NCBI GenBank assembly: GCA_948099385.1
Contig: CANUEZ040000182.1
Location: 19,407,501-19,471,500 of the forward strand
Direction of reading: 5' to 3'
DNA from: Fasciola hepatica
Lineage: Eukaryota > Platyhelminthes > Trematoda > Plagiorchiida > Fasciolidae
Length of the DNA stretch: 64,000 nucleotides
The position numbers and the translations under genes are program-made. Shown in pieces: positions 23,738 through 33,539 of the stretch (positions are counted from its first letter, which is position 1; each line of letters starts with the position of its first letter). The notes below the pieces were generated by a model that was given only the letters and a program-made list of their open reading frames with translations, was not told the origin of the DNA and made no database searches.

Positions 23738-24620
23738 GCAATGGAGAAGTCAGTCATTTATCCATCGGCTCTGGATTTGGAAAAGTATATTCAAGAAGTG
23801 CAGACAACCCTGAAGATATCATCCAGGCTTACAAGGAGCGGATACGACTGTTAGAAAAGAGGGCTTCGATAACCGATAATATTAGGGCTGTGGATGAATT
23901 CCCCCTGGGTACAAGTCTTGCGGTGAGTCACCAGGGGCTGATAATTTGCCGTCGCTGAGTCCCAATGAAACCGGAATTAAGCCATCCGCCAGTCGCCTTG
24001 ATACCTCAGTAGGCAAAAGTCTAGGTTCTAAGCACCAATGTCAGTTACCTTCCGTCACAAGTTTCAATACCTTAACGAGAGGTTGTCTATTTTGACGGTA
24101 ATCCTACGAAGTACTGGCTTTTTATGCGAAGTTTTCAGAGTGGCATAGCCAAATGGATCGGTGACAATGAGAGCCGGTTATCTTACCTGATATATTATTG
24201 TCGGGCTGAAGCAAGGAATGCCATTGAAAGTTGAGCCATCTTATAGCCTAGCGAAGGTTACGGTGAAACAATGAGGACTCTTAGACGCCAGTTCGAGCAG
24301 GCCAATGTAATTGCCAGAGGTCACAGATAATTTGGTGGGCGGAACTGTTATTAAATTCATGGACCCCGCCACGCTAAGGAAACTCGCGGATGAAACGGAG
24401 AACTGTGACAACACGCGACAATCAAACTGTCTATGTGATTCAAGCGCTCCCACGAAACTATTCGTCATCGTGAAAAGTCTTTCTCAACCACTGCAGTTCA
24501 AGTCGTCTGAATGCGTCTCATCTGTCCTAAGCTTGGTAGGGAACTGACCTTTTGTGACCTGGTCGAATTAGTGGACGAAAGGGCCGACGTGCTTATGGTA
24601 CACCAGTCCTACTCTTCCAA
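23738..24620 (+). pseudogene. BEL/Pao-type gag relic (DUF1759-like)
   Basis: Scattered plus-strand frames match the order of a BEL/Pao Gag. A coiled N-terminal part starts near 23740 (YIQEVQTTLK, then KERIRLLEKRA). Then come SGIAKWIGDNESRLSYLIYY (24136-24195) and SEGYGETMRTLRRQFEQANV (24250-24310). Last is a degraded segment ending in DLVELVDERADVL (24556-24595). In the family this is the capsid-like region. At least four frame changes and several stops break it. No zinc knuckle, protease or RT follows, so only a 5' piece remains. Assignment is by remembered motif order, not by a search. Confidence 0.6.
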
Positions 24621-24919
24621 CAGTCACTACTAAAGTCGCGCACAACCTGATCGTGGATCCTCTTTTAGGATCTCAACGCATCATACTCAAGCAATGGCTA
24701 TTTCTCAGAAGCGTAGACCGTTTATACCGCGTCGACAGTTTATTAGAAAAAAATTATTTTCTAACGAATCTGTTTACAATTAAATGTCATCTTTTCGTGA
24801 AACAGGCACCATGCGTCTTTCAGGGTCGGTTTATTTTTCCATACTCCGAGTGTTAGTAGTAAAATGACAAAAGAGGAGCCAATAATGACAACAATTCTTA
24901 CTGAATCGCGGCCGGCGGT
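24621..24919. other. No gene recognised
   Basis: The plus-strand frame 24653-24856 has no similarity I recognise. It may be decayed BEL/Pao sequence. Confidence 0.3.
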
Positions 24920-25130
24920 AATATCTATTGAGACCTTATATGGTTTCTCGCCACTTCAAGTCTCAGGGTCTAATTGCCGGTTATCCTCAACAGTGCAGCG
25001 AGCTTTTGTGGCTATATGGTAAAATGCCCGTTCCACTGCACTCATGCGTAAGCATGTTATAAAAAAATGCAGGTCGTTAGTCAACTCGAATCAAGTACAC
25101 ATTCTGTTCACACGAGGATGAGAATTTGGC
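24920..25130 (+). mobile_element. S1 SINE, 5'-truncated copy
   Basis: Shares tctcagggtctaattgccgg and ttatcctcaacagtgcagc with 38583-38640, and in weaker form with 59840-59890. The 3' part gcactcatgcgtaagcatg recalls 59925-59942. The tRNA-like head seen at 59690 is missing or badly decayed here. Confidence 0.5.
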
Positions 25131-25559
25131 AGACACATACCCTCTTTGGGAAGAACAAGACAAAAGATACAAAGCGGAAAAGAAGTGTCCTAAGTGGCAT
25201 TGTTTCAGGTAAACGGTGACAACTTACGTGTTGATGAAAACTCACGCAAAATATTTCACAGTACTGACGCAAATTTGTAAGCTTCAATTACGGGATTGAG
25301 TGGATACTGTTGAAATACAAGTATAATTCTGAATCCAGGGCATGCGAATTGTTGACTGACACCTTATAAGAGGACTTTAACCAACTAGGTGGTCTGATGG
25401 TGAAGTATGTGCGCCACCCCATAAACGACTCAGAAATCTGAACATAAGTTTGAAGACCAAAGTTTCAAACAAGCAAAACAATTTACCGGTTGAAATTAGG
25501 AGAACTAATTGAGTACACCAGATTTCTGTTACAGTGAAATGATGTGGAAAAACCTTGGA
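25131..25559. other. No gene recognised
   Basis: AT-rich. If the exon at 25560 is terminal, this is its 3' flank on the minus strand. Confidence 0.35.
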
Positions 25560-25838
25560 TCACCCAGAAATTTGGACTGTGTCAGAAAAGAGCTCACCTT
25601 GAGTTGTGTCATGTGTGATCCGCTCTGTTGTCCCATGTTTCTTAGGAGATGTGGAATGAGTAGAATCGCATGATTGAGAAACCTGAGTGAAGATGGAATC
25701 TGAGATTGTAGCACATTTATCACCACGCGGCCGGATGCACGAGCCCATGGGTTCGGGTAGAGTATTTATCTGGGATGCTGGGTCCGATTTAGGCTCATTT
25801 CGGACGAGAGGTGTGTTTTGTAATAGGTCCTGAGAATC
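25560..25838 (-). CDS. Unidentified host gene, downstream (possibly last) exon
   Basis: The exon starts after an acceptor ending gttcatag (25839-25846) and stays open for 92 codons to TGA at 25560. It begins DSQDLLQNTPLVRNEPK and is rich in Ser, Thr, Asp and Gln (for example SQSCDSTHSTSPKKHG), so it probably encodes a disordered tail. The upstream exon 26113-26368 ends at a complete codon before a gtaagt donor, and this exon begins in phase 0. The phases therefore match across a 274-nt intron. I do not recognise the protein. It could instead continue past a weak donor (gtgatc) just before the TGA. Confidence 0.5.
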   Translation of the reverse strand, partial: DSQDLLQNTPLVRNEPKSDPASQINTLPEPMGSCIRPRGDKCATISDSIFTQVSQSCDSTHSTSPKKHGTTERITHDTTQGELFSDTVQISG

Positions 25839-26112
25839 CTATGAACAAAATCGGCGTTTGTACAAGGTAGTAGTAAGGAAGAATAAAGAGTGGAAGAAAG
25901 CAACGATATGAGTGATTCGATTATTGATTCCGATAGACGCAATCTAGTTAGCGAGGGGTTATGACCAATTCACACAACATTTAACTAGTATTACAAAAAG
26001 TCTGAAATCAGATCATCGGAGTTCCTAGTTCTCGCGCGCAGCATTGTACCAAAACACCTAACGACCAATTGAAACACATCCGAAGATACTAGTCAGATGA
26101 AGAAGAACTTAC

Positions 26113-26368
26113 TAATCCAAACGACTTGTGAAGTTGGAGTGCCCTCGAAACGTCAGCCGCACTACCCAGGTTAGTTTGCCTGGAATTCAGATACTTCGCT
26201 TCTGTAGATAAAAGATCCACAAAGACTGGACACTCTCGTGCTCGGCTGATAAGGACTTCCCCCACGGATATTTTTATTCGGTCTTGTTCAGTGAGATGGG
26301 CAATGTCTGTAAAGGACAAGTGATGTCCTACCAAAGACAAACGAAACTTCAGCCGACGAGCAAGACCA
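26113..26368 (-). CDS. Unidentified host gene, internal exon
   Basis: Open for 85 codons with a good donor, gtaagt at 26112-26107, and a plausible acceptor ending cctcag (26369-26374). Visible motifs are GLARRLKFRLSLVGHH, TEQDRIKISVGEVLISRA and RECPVFVDLLSTEAKYL. The composition is helical and charged with normal amino-acid use, unlike the surrounding transposon relics. It is in phase with the next exon at 25838-25560. No catalytic motif is visible and I cannot name the family. A TGA lies in frame just upstream of the chosen acceptor, so the exon cannot extend far beyond it. Confidence 0.5.
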
Positions 26369-26399
26369 CTGAGGTCATGAACATTTCCCGACAGTGTTC

Positions 26400-26800
26400 A
26401 CAAAAATCATCGACCCTCGTGGCTGAACAGTAGATGGCTACGGTAAACTATATATTTTCGTTTCGTTCGGTTTATTTCATTCACATTTCTGCTGACAGTT
26501 CTATGAATCTAGTTCAGATGTATGACCTAATTATAAACTAATTAAATACTAAAAGCGGCCATTCGAACTCCCCTATTCACCTCGTCAGCGCGTGCTTATG
26601 TATAGGCTTTCATTACAACTCAACTACTTTGGATGTAGAATGTGTACTTAGACCTGATCGTTTAGATGTTGACCATTACTCATCGGAGTACTGGAGTGTC
26701 TGAGAGGAGCAGCACCTCTTGGCAGTAGACTGTCATTTTCATTGGAACATCCTCCACCTCCTTGGTTTCCATCATGTATCCAGCACTAACATGTGGCTCC
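26400..26800. other. No gene recognised
   Basis: Intron or intergenic sequence of the minus-strand gene. AT-rich in 26440-26560. Confidence 0.35.
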
Positions 26801-27312
26801 TTGAAGCTGAAGCATGCATCAACGGCCACACTCCGGCACATCGCTCGACAGGCTCCCTGAACTAGGTTGAGAACGACCGATGTCTAAAATCCCTGGCGAG
26901 ATAGCATTCGGCATGCAAAGATATACCTCTGGATGAGCGGATGAGATCTTCTGATCCAACGGCTACGAAGAAAAACTGTCCAACCTACCGGACCCAGTAT
27001 GTCGAAAGAGGCGAATGAACCGCACAACAGGTCACCGGTCCCCTCTGGAGCAACCCTGCTGCCTTTTAGGCTGCACTTGGGTGCGCAAAGGTTAGAGGTG
27101 CTTCCTCGAACAAAAAGACCAGATGAGGTGCCGTCAACTTTTTCCTACTCCGGACTGGATGACCTAGTTGTAAAACAGCTCCGGGTGGTGCTGGTGACAC
27201 CGCCTCGTACTATATTCCGAGAATCATCAGGAATAATTTTTGAAGTATTCATGGAACCGACTTATCCTCTAGTAGGAGATGTTCGCGTGAAAAAAAGAAA
27301 GAGGTTACTGGA
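26800..27312 (+). mobile_element. RTE-b deletion derivative: 5' leader joined to 3' end (copy b6)
   Basis: 26905-27000 is the RTE-b leader, matching the reverse of 6975-7060 (tccaacctaccggacc, ccaacggctacgaag). 27000-27225 continues the leader (aatgaaccgcacaacaggtcaccgg, as at 43980; ggtggtgctggtgacaccgcc, as at 10300). At about 27245 it jumps to the family 3' end (ccgacttatcctctagtaggag; compare 9994 and 14190). Endonuclease and RT are completely missing, leaving a unit of about 0.5 kb. Confidence 0.6.
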
Positions 27313-27319
27313 TTCATTG

Positions 27320-27790
27320 GAATAAAACTGTGAATAACATTCTCGCCGCTGTTTATTCCGCCCATGGTGACGGGCTTGTGACTTTGACCAACTACGACGT
27401 TGCTTTATCCATGTACAAGAACATTGGATGTTGTGAGGATTAGGACAGAGATATAAATAATCTGAAAAGTTATTACTTACAAATGAAGAATGCCAACCTC
27501 GCCCGAGATGCATTTTCAATGACAAGACGAGAACATCGTCAATCCCTCGATTATTTTCATCAAACGCTGAGAACACTTTATGCCGACTGCGACTTCAAAT
27601 ATTTTATTGCTGAGCAGTGTCGCGACAGGCTTGTTCGTGATGCATCCATTCGTGTGCTAGCATCAACTGATATCCGTAAAAGACAACTGGAAGATGAAAA
27701 TTGGAGTCTCAAAACTATCTATGATTTCGCAGTGGACGTTCAAACAATTGGAGACCACGGAAGCACTGTACAGCTGTTTAACCCTCGTTA
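27320..27790 (+). pseudogene. Ty3/Gypsy gag relic (Gypsy-2)
   Basis: Open from 27483 to the TAG before 27792. Residues follow the typical order of a Ty3/Gypsy capsid: FSMTRREHRQSLDYFHQTLR (the QxP/Q..E/S major-homology-like stretch), DCDFKYFIAEQCRDRLV, and DENWSLKTIYDFAVDVQTI. The upstream section from 27320 to 27480 is broken. Directly after the frame a SINE is inserted, and the protease relic follows it, so gag and pol of one element are split by the SINE. No zinc knuckle survives. Confidence 0.65.
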
Positions 27791-28025
27791 GGAATCACCA
27801 ATAATGCACATCCACTAAGCAGCAACTGGTACTCGGACCGGGGTGAACGGTTGCGAGTCGAACGCCATAACCACCAGACTATCGGGGCTGGCACTCAACG
27901 GTTTTTTTTAACTTATAAACTACAGGGAAGAAACAACCGTACAGTGCTTCCGCGGTTTCCAATGGTTCTAACGTTTACACTACAGGATGAATCGTATTAT
28001 ATAAAAATCTAATCTCCTACTACTC
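27782..28025. mobile_element. S2 SINE with its 5' half inverted
   Basis: 27786-27889 is the S2 tRNA-like head on the minus strand: gccagccccgatagtctggt, then ttcgactcgcaaccgttcac, then the body up to gattcctaacgag. 27910-28025 is the 3' half on the plus strand: gaagaaacaaccgtacagtg through aaaatctaatctcctactac, matching 41425-41525. Together they make one complete SINE whose first half points the wrong way. It sits between the gag and protease relics of Gypsy-2. Confidence 0.7.
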
Positions 28026-28054
28026 TGATTCAATGAGAATTAGATCAGAAGCAA

Positions 28055-28475
28055 TATATGGTATATGATATTGACCCCTCATCATTTTCCCCACCTGACA
28101 AAAACAACTCTTATCGCTCTTATTTGCTGTCACTGTTGCCACTACTTCACCCTGCCTCTAATACTGTTGTCAACACAGAAGTCAATAACGCTTCCACACA
28201 TGCACTTATTGGCACAGGCAGTTCGTTGAGTGATACCTCTGAATTTGTTCTCGATAAATGCCGTCGGTCAATCATCCCCTTACCAACTAGTCAGAACGGT
28301 TCCCACACGTTTTCCTGACCTTCCACATCTATCCGTAGTAAAGGCCATCGTCACGGTCGCATTAAACTCTCTGTCCTTTCTGACCAGTGCACTGACATAC
28401 CCCTAGGCCATGATTTTCTCAAATTACACAAAACTGTCCAGATTCCCTTCATGGAACTAAAGCTCCCAGTACTTT
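28055..28475 (+). pseudogene. Ty3/Gypsy aspartic protease relic (Gypsy-2)
   Basis: The region reads NASTHALIGTGSSLSDTSEF (28187-28245) and later LSDQCTDIPLGHDFLKLHKT (28378-28436). These are the active-site and C-terminal motifs of a retropepsin in the order used by CsRn1-like fluke Gypsy elements. The catalytic Asp of DTGS is Gly here (GTGS), and a frame change falls between 28318 and 28340. The frame runs into a (TA)n tract at 28484 and the RT is not adjacent. Confidence 0.65.
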
Positions 28476-28480
28476 TGCAG

Positions 28481-28483
<3 letters not shown>

Positions 28484-28540
<57 letters not shown>
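28484..28540. repeat. (TA)n microsatellite, 57 bp
   Basis: Uninterrupted alternating A/T directly after the protease relic. The open frames that run through it on both strands (poly-Tyr-Ile) are artefacts. Confidence 0.98.
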
Positions 28541-28542
<2 letters not shown>

Positions 28543-28544
28543 GA

Positions 28545-29495
28545 TTGGCGGTTCAATAATTGAGATCACCAGATACGAAGTCTTCAGTGCGCCTAATCTG
28601 GCACATGCATCTCAGATCCCAATCCGAACCGACGAAAAAATATACAACTCTACTCGAAACTCACGCAGAAAGGCGCTAATATGCATATTTTGTTCTGTAC
28701 ATGACAGTATGAAGGTAGAATCATATAATTGTACATATATAATAACTAGCAATTAGTGGAGGGACTCTAGGAAAATAACTCTTGTGGTCTGCTTCATTGA
28801 GGAGAGTACTGTTGCTCAAAATTCGGATGACACCTTATTTTCATCACCATTGGTCGGCTACGACCCACTAACTTATCTCTTCAGAACGGGGAACATGTTA
28901 CTGATTACGTTTAGTTCTGGGCTACTGAGGACTAACGGTATGAACTGGACATTAGAAATGCGCGTATTTCCACCAGCAAAGAAGGAAATAATGGACAGAC
29001 AATTGGTTTTGTAAGACCACATTTACAAACCTCCCGTGAAACATGGTATGGGGGTTATCCTAAACAATTACTACCTGCCCAGATGGTATGTTTTAACTGA
29101 ATTCAGCTGATTTTTCAGCCAACGGTGAAGATTTTCCCACTGTTCGAGGTACCTCTAACTGAGATCGATTAAAAAGGCTAAACATGTGTCATTCCGATCC
29201 AAATGAACATTATTGATTGGTGTGATAACCTGGTATTTGGAGGAATACATTTCCGTAGGAATTTCCCATAAAAAACGGTTTTTTCTGCCTCTTTCACGGC
29301 TTATCATGTACGAAACACTCATATAAGAAACAAACCCATCGCTAAACTGACAGGCATCATGATTTGAATCCCCTGATGAAATCAATACGTATCTTCCTTT
29401 GCTGGGCTTTCAGTGCAGCTTTTATTTCGCGTGATACTGGGCGCATCAAAAATTGTCGCTACTGTAGCGGCTCTTCGCTGGCACCAAAATACCAA
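28545..29495. other. No gene recognised
   Basis: No RT or integrase of Gypsy-2 is found here. A minus-strand stretch near 29434-29360 (motif SREIKAALKAQQRKIRIDF) could be a further exon following the one at 29502-29631. It is reachable by a phase-compatible acceptor but ends in a stop after about 28 codons. Confidence 0.35.
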
Positions 29496-29501
29496 ACTCA
29501 C

Positions 29502-29631
29502 TTAAAATGTAATTACGGGAGTGGAGGTTGGGTGCGCCTTGTTCATAAACAAGCATCTGCAGATAGGTGTCATTGGAGTGATAAACGCTATTCAGGAGCT
29601 CATCCAGTTCCGGCATCAGATCTTCCGCTAG
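29502..29631 (-). CDS. Candidate exon of an unidentified minus-strand gene
   Basis: Flanked by an acceptor ending cctacag (29632-29638) and a gtgagt donor (29501-29496). The 43 codons read ELDELLNSVYHSNDTYLQML and YEQGAPNLHSRNYIL, with no stop. It begins in phase 0, matching the phase-0 end of the candidate first exon at 30617-30703. It ends in phase 1, whereas the exon at 26368 needs a two-nucleotide carry-over, so any link to that gene requires at least one more exon. I do not recognise the family. Confidence 0.35.
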
Positions 29632-29639
29632 CTGTAGGC

Positions 29640-30239
29640 AGGTGTACGTCTTAACTCGAATTACCATTCTTTCTAGTTGCATGCAGTGGCTTAGTCAGGC
29701 ATAACTGTACCTCAAAGTACCTACCAACATCCAGGACGGATAGGTCCTTTCTAGAAGTCCTATTTATATGGGTGACTCTTATCAGTCATCTCTTAAGGTA
29801 AATAAATAGCCAATCAAACGTTGGCCAGTTTCTTTTATAGGTTAAGGATTCAGGTCAGCTTCAATCCCTTCAATTGACTGGTTGTTTGAAAACCTGTTTG
29901 TATAGGCCAACTTGGCACCCTCCTCCTTTGACTCATCGCCATTTCTTTCCAAGCGGTTCTGGGAACTTCGCGCACTATGGCTCGTGGTCTCCGGTCGTCA
30001 GCTGTCTTGTTTTCCGATCTCCTGTCAATCTAACAGGGCCATCAATATAACCACCAGATCCACCAACGTCTGTCGTCTTTTCTCATTTAAATCCTAGGAC
30101 GGGAACGAGTCGGCGGAAATCGCCCGCGAATCTAAACTGGCTAGCCCGACACAACCTCATACCCAACAGGGAGAAGAGAACCTCGGAATAGTATCGCGCT
30201 GATCGAAGGACAGGCATTTCCGGCACTGTGTCTTGGGCG
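29640..30239. other. No gene recognised
   Basis: Would be intron sequence if 30617-30703 and 29502-29631 are consecutive exons. The plus-strand frame 29912-30097 shows no domain. Confidence 0.35.
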
Positions 30240-30520
30240 TAGTTCACATAAAATCGTCTTATTTATTCGATATGCGAGACCTTCTACATCGGGAATGTGC
30301 TTTTTTATTACATGTTTCCGCATGAGTGCAGTAGAAGGGGCATTTATCACATAGCCACGAAGGCCCACTACACTATCGGGGATAAACGGCAGCCAGACCC
30401 TAAGGGTTGGAATGGCGAAGAACCACATTAGGTACCAATGGGTCAGGTGTGGTAACGATCCGGACGACAGTGGGTTAGCGTCTACCACTAAAGTAACCGG
30501 TGATGGCGGGGATCCGAACC
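30240..30520 (-). mobile_element. S1 SINE, tRNA-derived
   Basis: The minus strand reads from about 30515: aggtccgaggttcggatccc, then cgccatcaccggttacttta, as in 59740-59770 (cgaggtttggatcgcctcc, catcaccggttacttt). The body continues with ggttcttcgccattcc and ends near 30250. The ggttcggatccc stretch is a good box B. It lies inside the proposed intron of the candidate gene. Confidence 0.6.
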
Positions 30521-30616
30521 TCGGACCTCTGAGGAAGTTTTTTGTGATTTCTCCTATAATTGGTGCTCCTGTTTACGGTAAACCACTAGGGAAGATCCGT
30601 CACAGAAGATACTAAC

Positions 30617-30703
30617 TTGAGTCCTTGCAAATCTACTTCGGTCCCATTTACGGAAGTTTCCAGAAAGTTCAGTTTCCGTGGTATTTTTCATAACTGCCGC
30701 CAT
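30617..30703 (-). CDS. Candidate first coding exon of an unidentified gene
   Basis: ATG at 30703 in the context gcggcagttATG-like upstream GC-rich sequence, then 29 codons beginning MAAVMKNTTETELSGNF and ending at CAA before a gttagt donor (30616-30611). The exon ends in phase 0, as the exon starting at 29631 requires. The evidence is only the matching phase and sensible residue composition; it may be chance. Confidence 0.3.
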
Positions 30704-30759
30704 AACAACGAAAGCGATCAGGAAGGCACACTCAGATGACCTTGATACCAACGCTCACA

Positions 30760-31315
30760 CTGATGCAAAGTGAACTTCTCGTATTTCGAGGTGTTTGGTA
30801 GCATTTTTAAACTACACATATCGTGAAATCTTCCAATTATGAAAGAATTTGACATAATCCTAAAACTACAATTACCAAAAACATTCTGGTTCGAAAATCA
30901 ACTTCTATTGTACTCATCAGATAAGAAACCTTTGTAAATTTACCTCAGGATAATAACTTTGATCTCATTTAGTAGCTTATTCATGTTTCTATACCTAGGT
31001 AGTTCTTAGCTTACACTGCTCAAAACATTTCATCTTGGCAACCAGGGTCACACACATTCAACTATAGAATCAGCTTAAATGAGAGTAAACTCTCATTAAA
31101 ATCATGTCATTCACCGATGTTGCAATGTATCTCATTTAAATCAAGGAAGCTAAAGTATATACTGAGAAAATTTTGCAGTGTATTACAATCGATTATACCT
31201 GTATACGTCACTTGAAACCTGTGGTAAGCTGTACCAATTCCTCTCGAGGCTAAGAACGGCTTGGCACCATTGATTACATCACTGAAAGCGCGAAATTCTC
31301 TGGTGGATTCGCCGA
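30760..31315. other. No gene recognised
   Basis: AT-rich sequence. Minus-strand frames here are antisense to the Gypsy-2 pol relic that follows. Confidence 0.35.
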
Positions 31316-31319
31316 CATG

Positions 31320-32430
31320 GAACACCCGGTGATTTGTGGCACAACCGAAGAAATTCCTCGAGGTTGCTCGAAAAGATGGTATCACACTTAATGACGACAA
31401 GAGTGTTATTCGCACTCGGTGTCTCAATCTACTCGCATTTAAATTTCTAGAGGAACAACCAAACCGGATCCAGAACGACTACGTTCGCTGCAACATCTCC
31501 CACCACCGAGTAACAGAAATTCTCAAGACCGCGTAGTCGGCACGTTTGCCTACTATTCTCAGTGGATACCTTACTTCTCTGATAAGACCAATTTACTTGT
31601 CTGAAATAGAACCGTTCCCCATCCAGATAATGCCCCGTAGACTTTTGAACAGCTGAGAAAGCAGCTAGAAAAATGTGCGTGTCACGATCGAGCCCGGTGT
31701 CGCCCTAGTTGCAGAGACACGCATGACATTGCAGTCATTGCGTTGCCCGATCAAAATGGTCGCCCGGCTGCTTTGTTTCCGCGGTTCCTGTTAACCTCAG
31801 CACGTAGCATTCTGAAGCAGACAAAGAAGCGTACACCATTGTAGAGATCTTACAGAGGTGACTTAACTTTCTTATTGGTTATCATTTCGAGTTGACAACT
31901 TATCAACAACCTGCCGCTTTCAATGTTTGGTCAGTCACGGAACGGAAGAATAAAAAGGGAAAAATACGGCTTGGGCGAACGGAGTTGGCAGATCTCTGAT
32001 CTGATATCCTTTACCATTCTGGTCCAAAACATCACGTAGCCGATGCACTTTCTCGAGAATTCTTCAGTTCACTGAATCACGTGGACTTGGGCGTCCTATT
32101 ATTGACTTTAGATGACCCCTACCTACCGTCACCAGAAATCGCTTTTTATTACCATTATTGATGAATTTGCACGACCTCCATTCTTATGAGTTTGTTATGA
32201 CATTTCTACTTCGACGGTCGCTATACTTGACCAGCTTAATCTCTATATTCGCCATGCCCAGCTTCGTGTGCATTGATCGTGGATTTTCATTTATAACAAC
32301 TTCAACCAGGAAACACGTGCAGATGACCGGATTATGTTACGGGCGACAGTTATCTCACCTCACCGCAATGCTCATCCTTCCCCAGCCCTGCCTCTGCTTA
32401 CCCACTTAGCGACACTTCTACCAACTATTC
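31320..32430 (+). pseudogene. Ty3/Gypsy RT-RNase H-integrase linker relic (Gypsy-2)
   Basis: The stretch starts with KFLEVARKDGITLNDDKSVI (31345-31400), the region just after the YxDD box in the RT of CsRn1-like Gypsy elements. An RNase H region follows with EPGVALVAETRM near 31690 in another frame. Next is a piece like HHVADALSREF near 32030-32060, the standard end of RNase H before integrase. Stops and shifts occur every 100-150 bp. Palm, catalytic RT residues and integrase core are absent. It probably belongs to the same insertion as the gag and protease relics at 27.3-28.5 kb, but the intervening 2.8 kb shows no RT. Confidence 0.6.
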
Positions 32431-32664
32431 CTACACATCTGTTTTCATATAAATATGACTGCACTGCGTGGGAATGAAATCACCGAAAACATGTTCACCT
32501 AAAACTCATGTTCCAAATGAAGATTAGTTTCAATTTGCCAACCAATAACTATGCACCCAGTGCGGTGGTTCTTGGTTGCTATCCCTAGACTAATCAGAAA
32601 GAAAAAATATTAGGATTTTGATGGTAAAGAGATATAAGGGATCGAAATGATAACATTAGACAGG

Positions 32665-32765
32665 CCGGTTCAGTTCAGTTCTTTCAATCAGTATCCTTGC
32701 GTTTTATTGCTCTAGTTTTAGTTGCCACCTCGCAGGGCTGTCCAGCTGAGATTGAAATGATTACA
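32665..32765 (-). mobile_element. RTE-d 3' end fragment
   Basis: The tail ttcagttcagttc at 32669-32681 is followed by gctctagttttagttgccacc, as in the 3' ends of copies d5 (39725-39750) and d4 (36398-36420). Only about 100 bp remain. Confidence 0.55.
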
Positions 32766-32769
32766 AAAA

Positions 32770-33535
32770 TAAGGAACAAATAAACAAAAAATGTCTATGA
32801 GTAAAAAAGTTCGAATACAAGTAGACTACTGACCACAGCACACAGATATGTCAACTAGTACATCCAATCATCCGGCAGGCTGGTGTTTCTTTAGGCATTA
32901 TCAATGCATCTCTTCGGAACAAGACAACACCTTGACGCAGTGTGATGGCATGCGTGACTCTATGACCCAAAGAGGTATACAGGATGGCTTCTTTAGGCCG
33001 GAGATACAGTCATACCTAACAGGTCGATGGGCGGAGGCCAGACAAAATCCAGCCTCCTGGTCCCCCAGGTTGGGGGTCGATTTGAGCTGGCAACTCAGTC
33101 GGTAAAGTAAGTGGGAGAATAAGTGATCCAAGCAAATGGGCTCCCACTGCCTTGCGGACATGTTCTTGTTAGAACTAAAGGCTTTGTTTGAGAACCCTAA
33201 TCGTTCTCCCGCGTCGCGACTGGACACCCTAGCAGTACCCGTCCAACATCTCCCATGAACTGCACCAATAGAGAGAATTCCACAGTGCATCAGTTGTCGC
33301 GCAGGACAACACGACTGCGCTGCCCATTGCATCGAGCGGAGTTGGTAGTGATGAGGGGGCTAGTGCTCAGAGTTCCCTCTCTTTTACTCAACCTTTGCCT
33401 TCTTTCCCCAACCATCTATCCACCCATATACTCTCACTGAAAACACACCCGATAATCGCAACGGTTCATTGTCAAATGGAGTCGTAAATAATCCCCCATC
33501 TTGTAACTCACATTTTCTTAAGACTAATCAGCCTC
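32770..33535. other. No gene recognised; one dispersed repeat stretch
   Basis: 32930-33130 contains atggcttctttaggccgga, similar to 19465-19500 beside RTE-a copy a2, so it is part of an unclassified repeat. The rest shows nothing recognisable. Confidence 0.4.
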
Positions 33536-33539
33536 TGAA

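Noticed and set aside
28351..28756. Open frames with long Tyr-Ile runs (also at 36871-37212 and 44046-44492)
   Set aside because: Produced by translation through (TA)n microsatellites.
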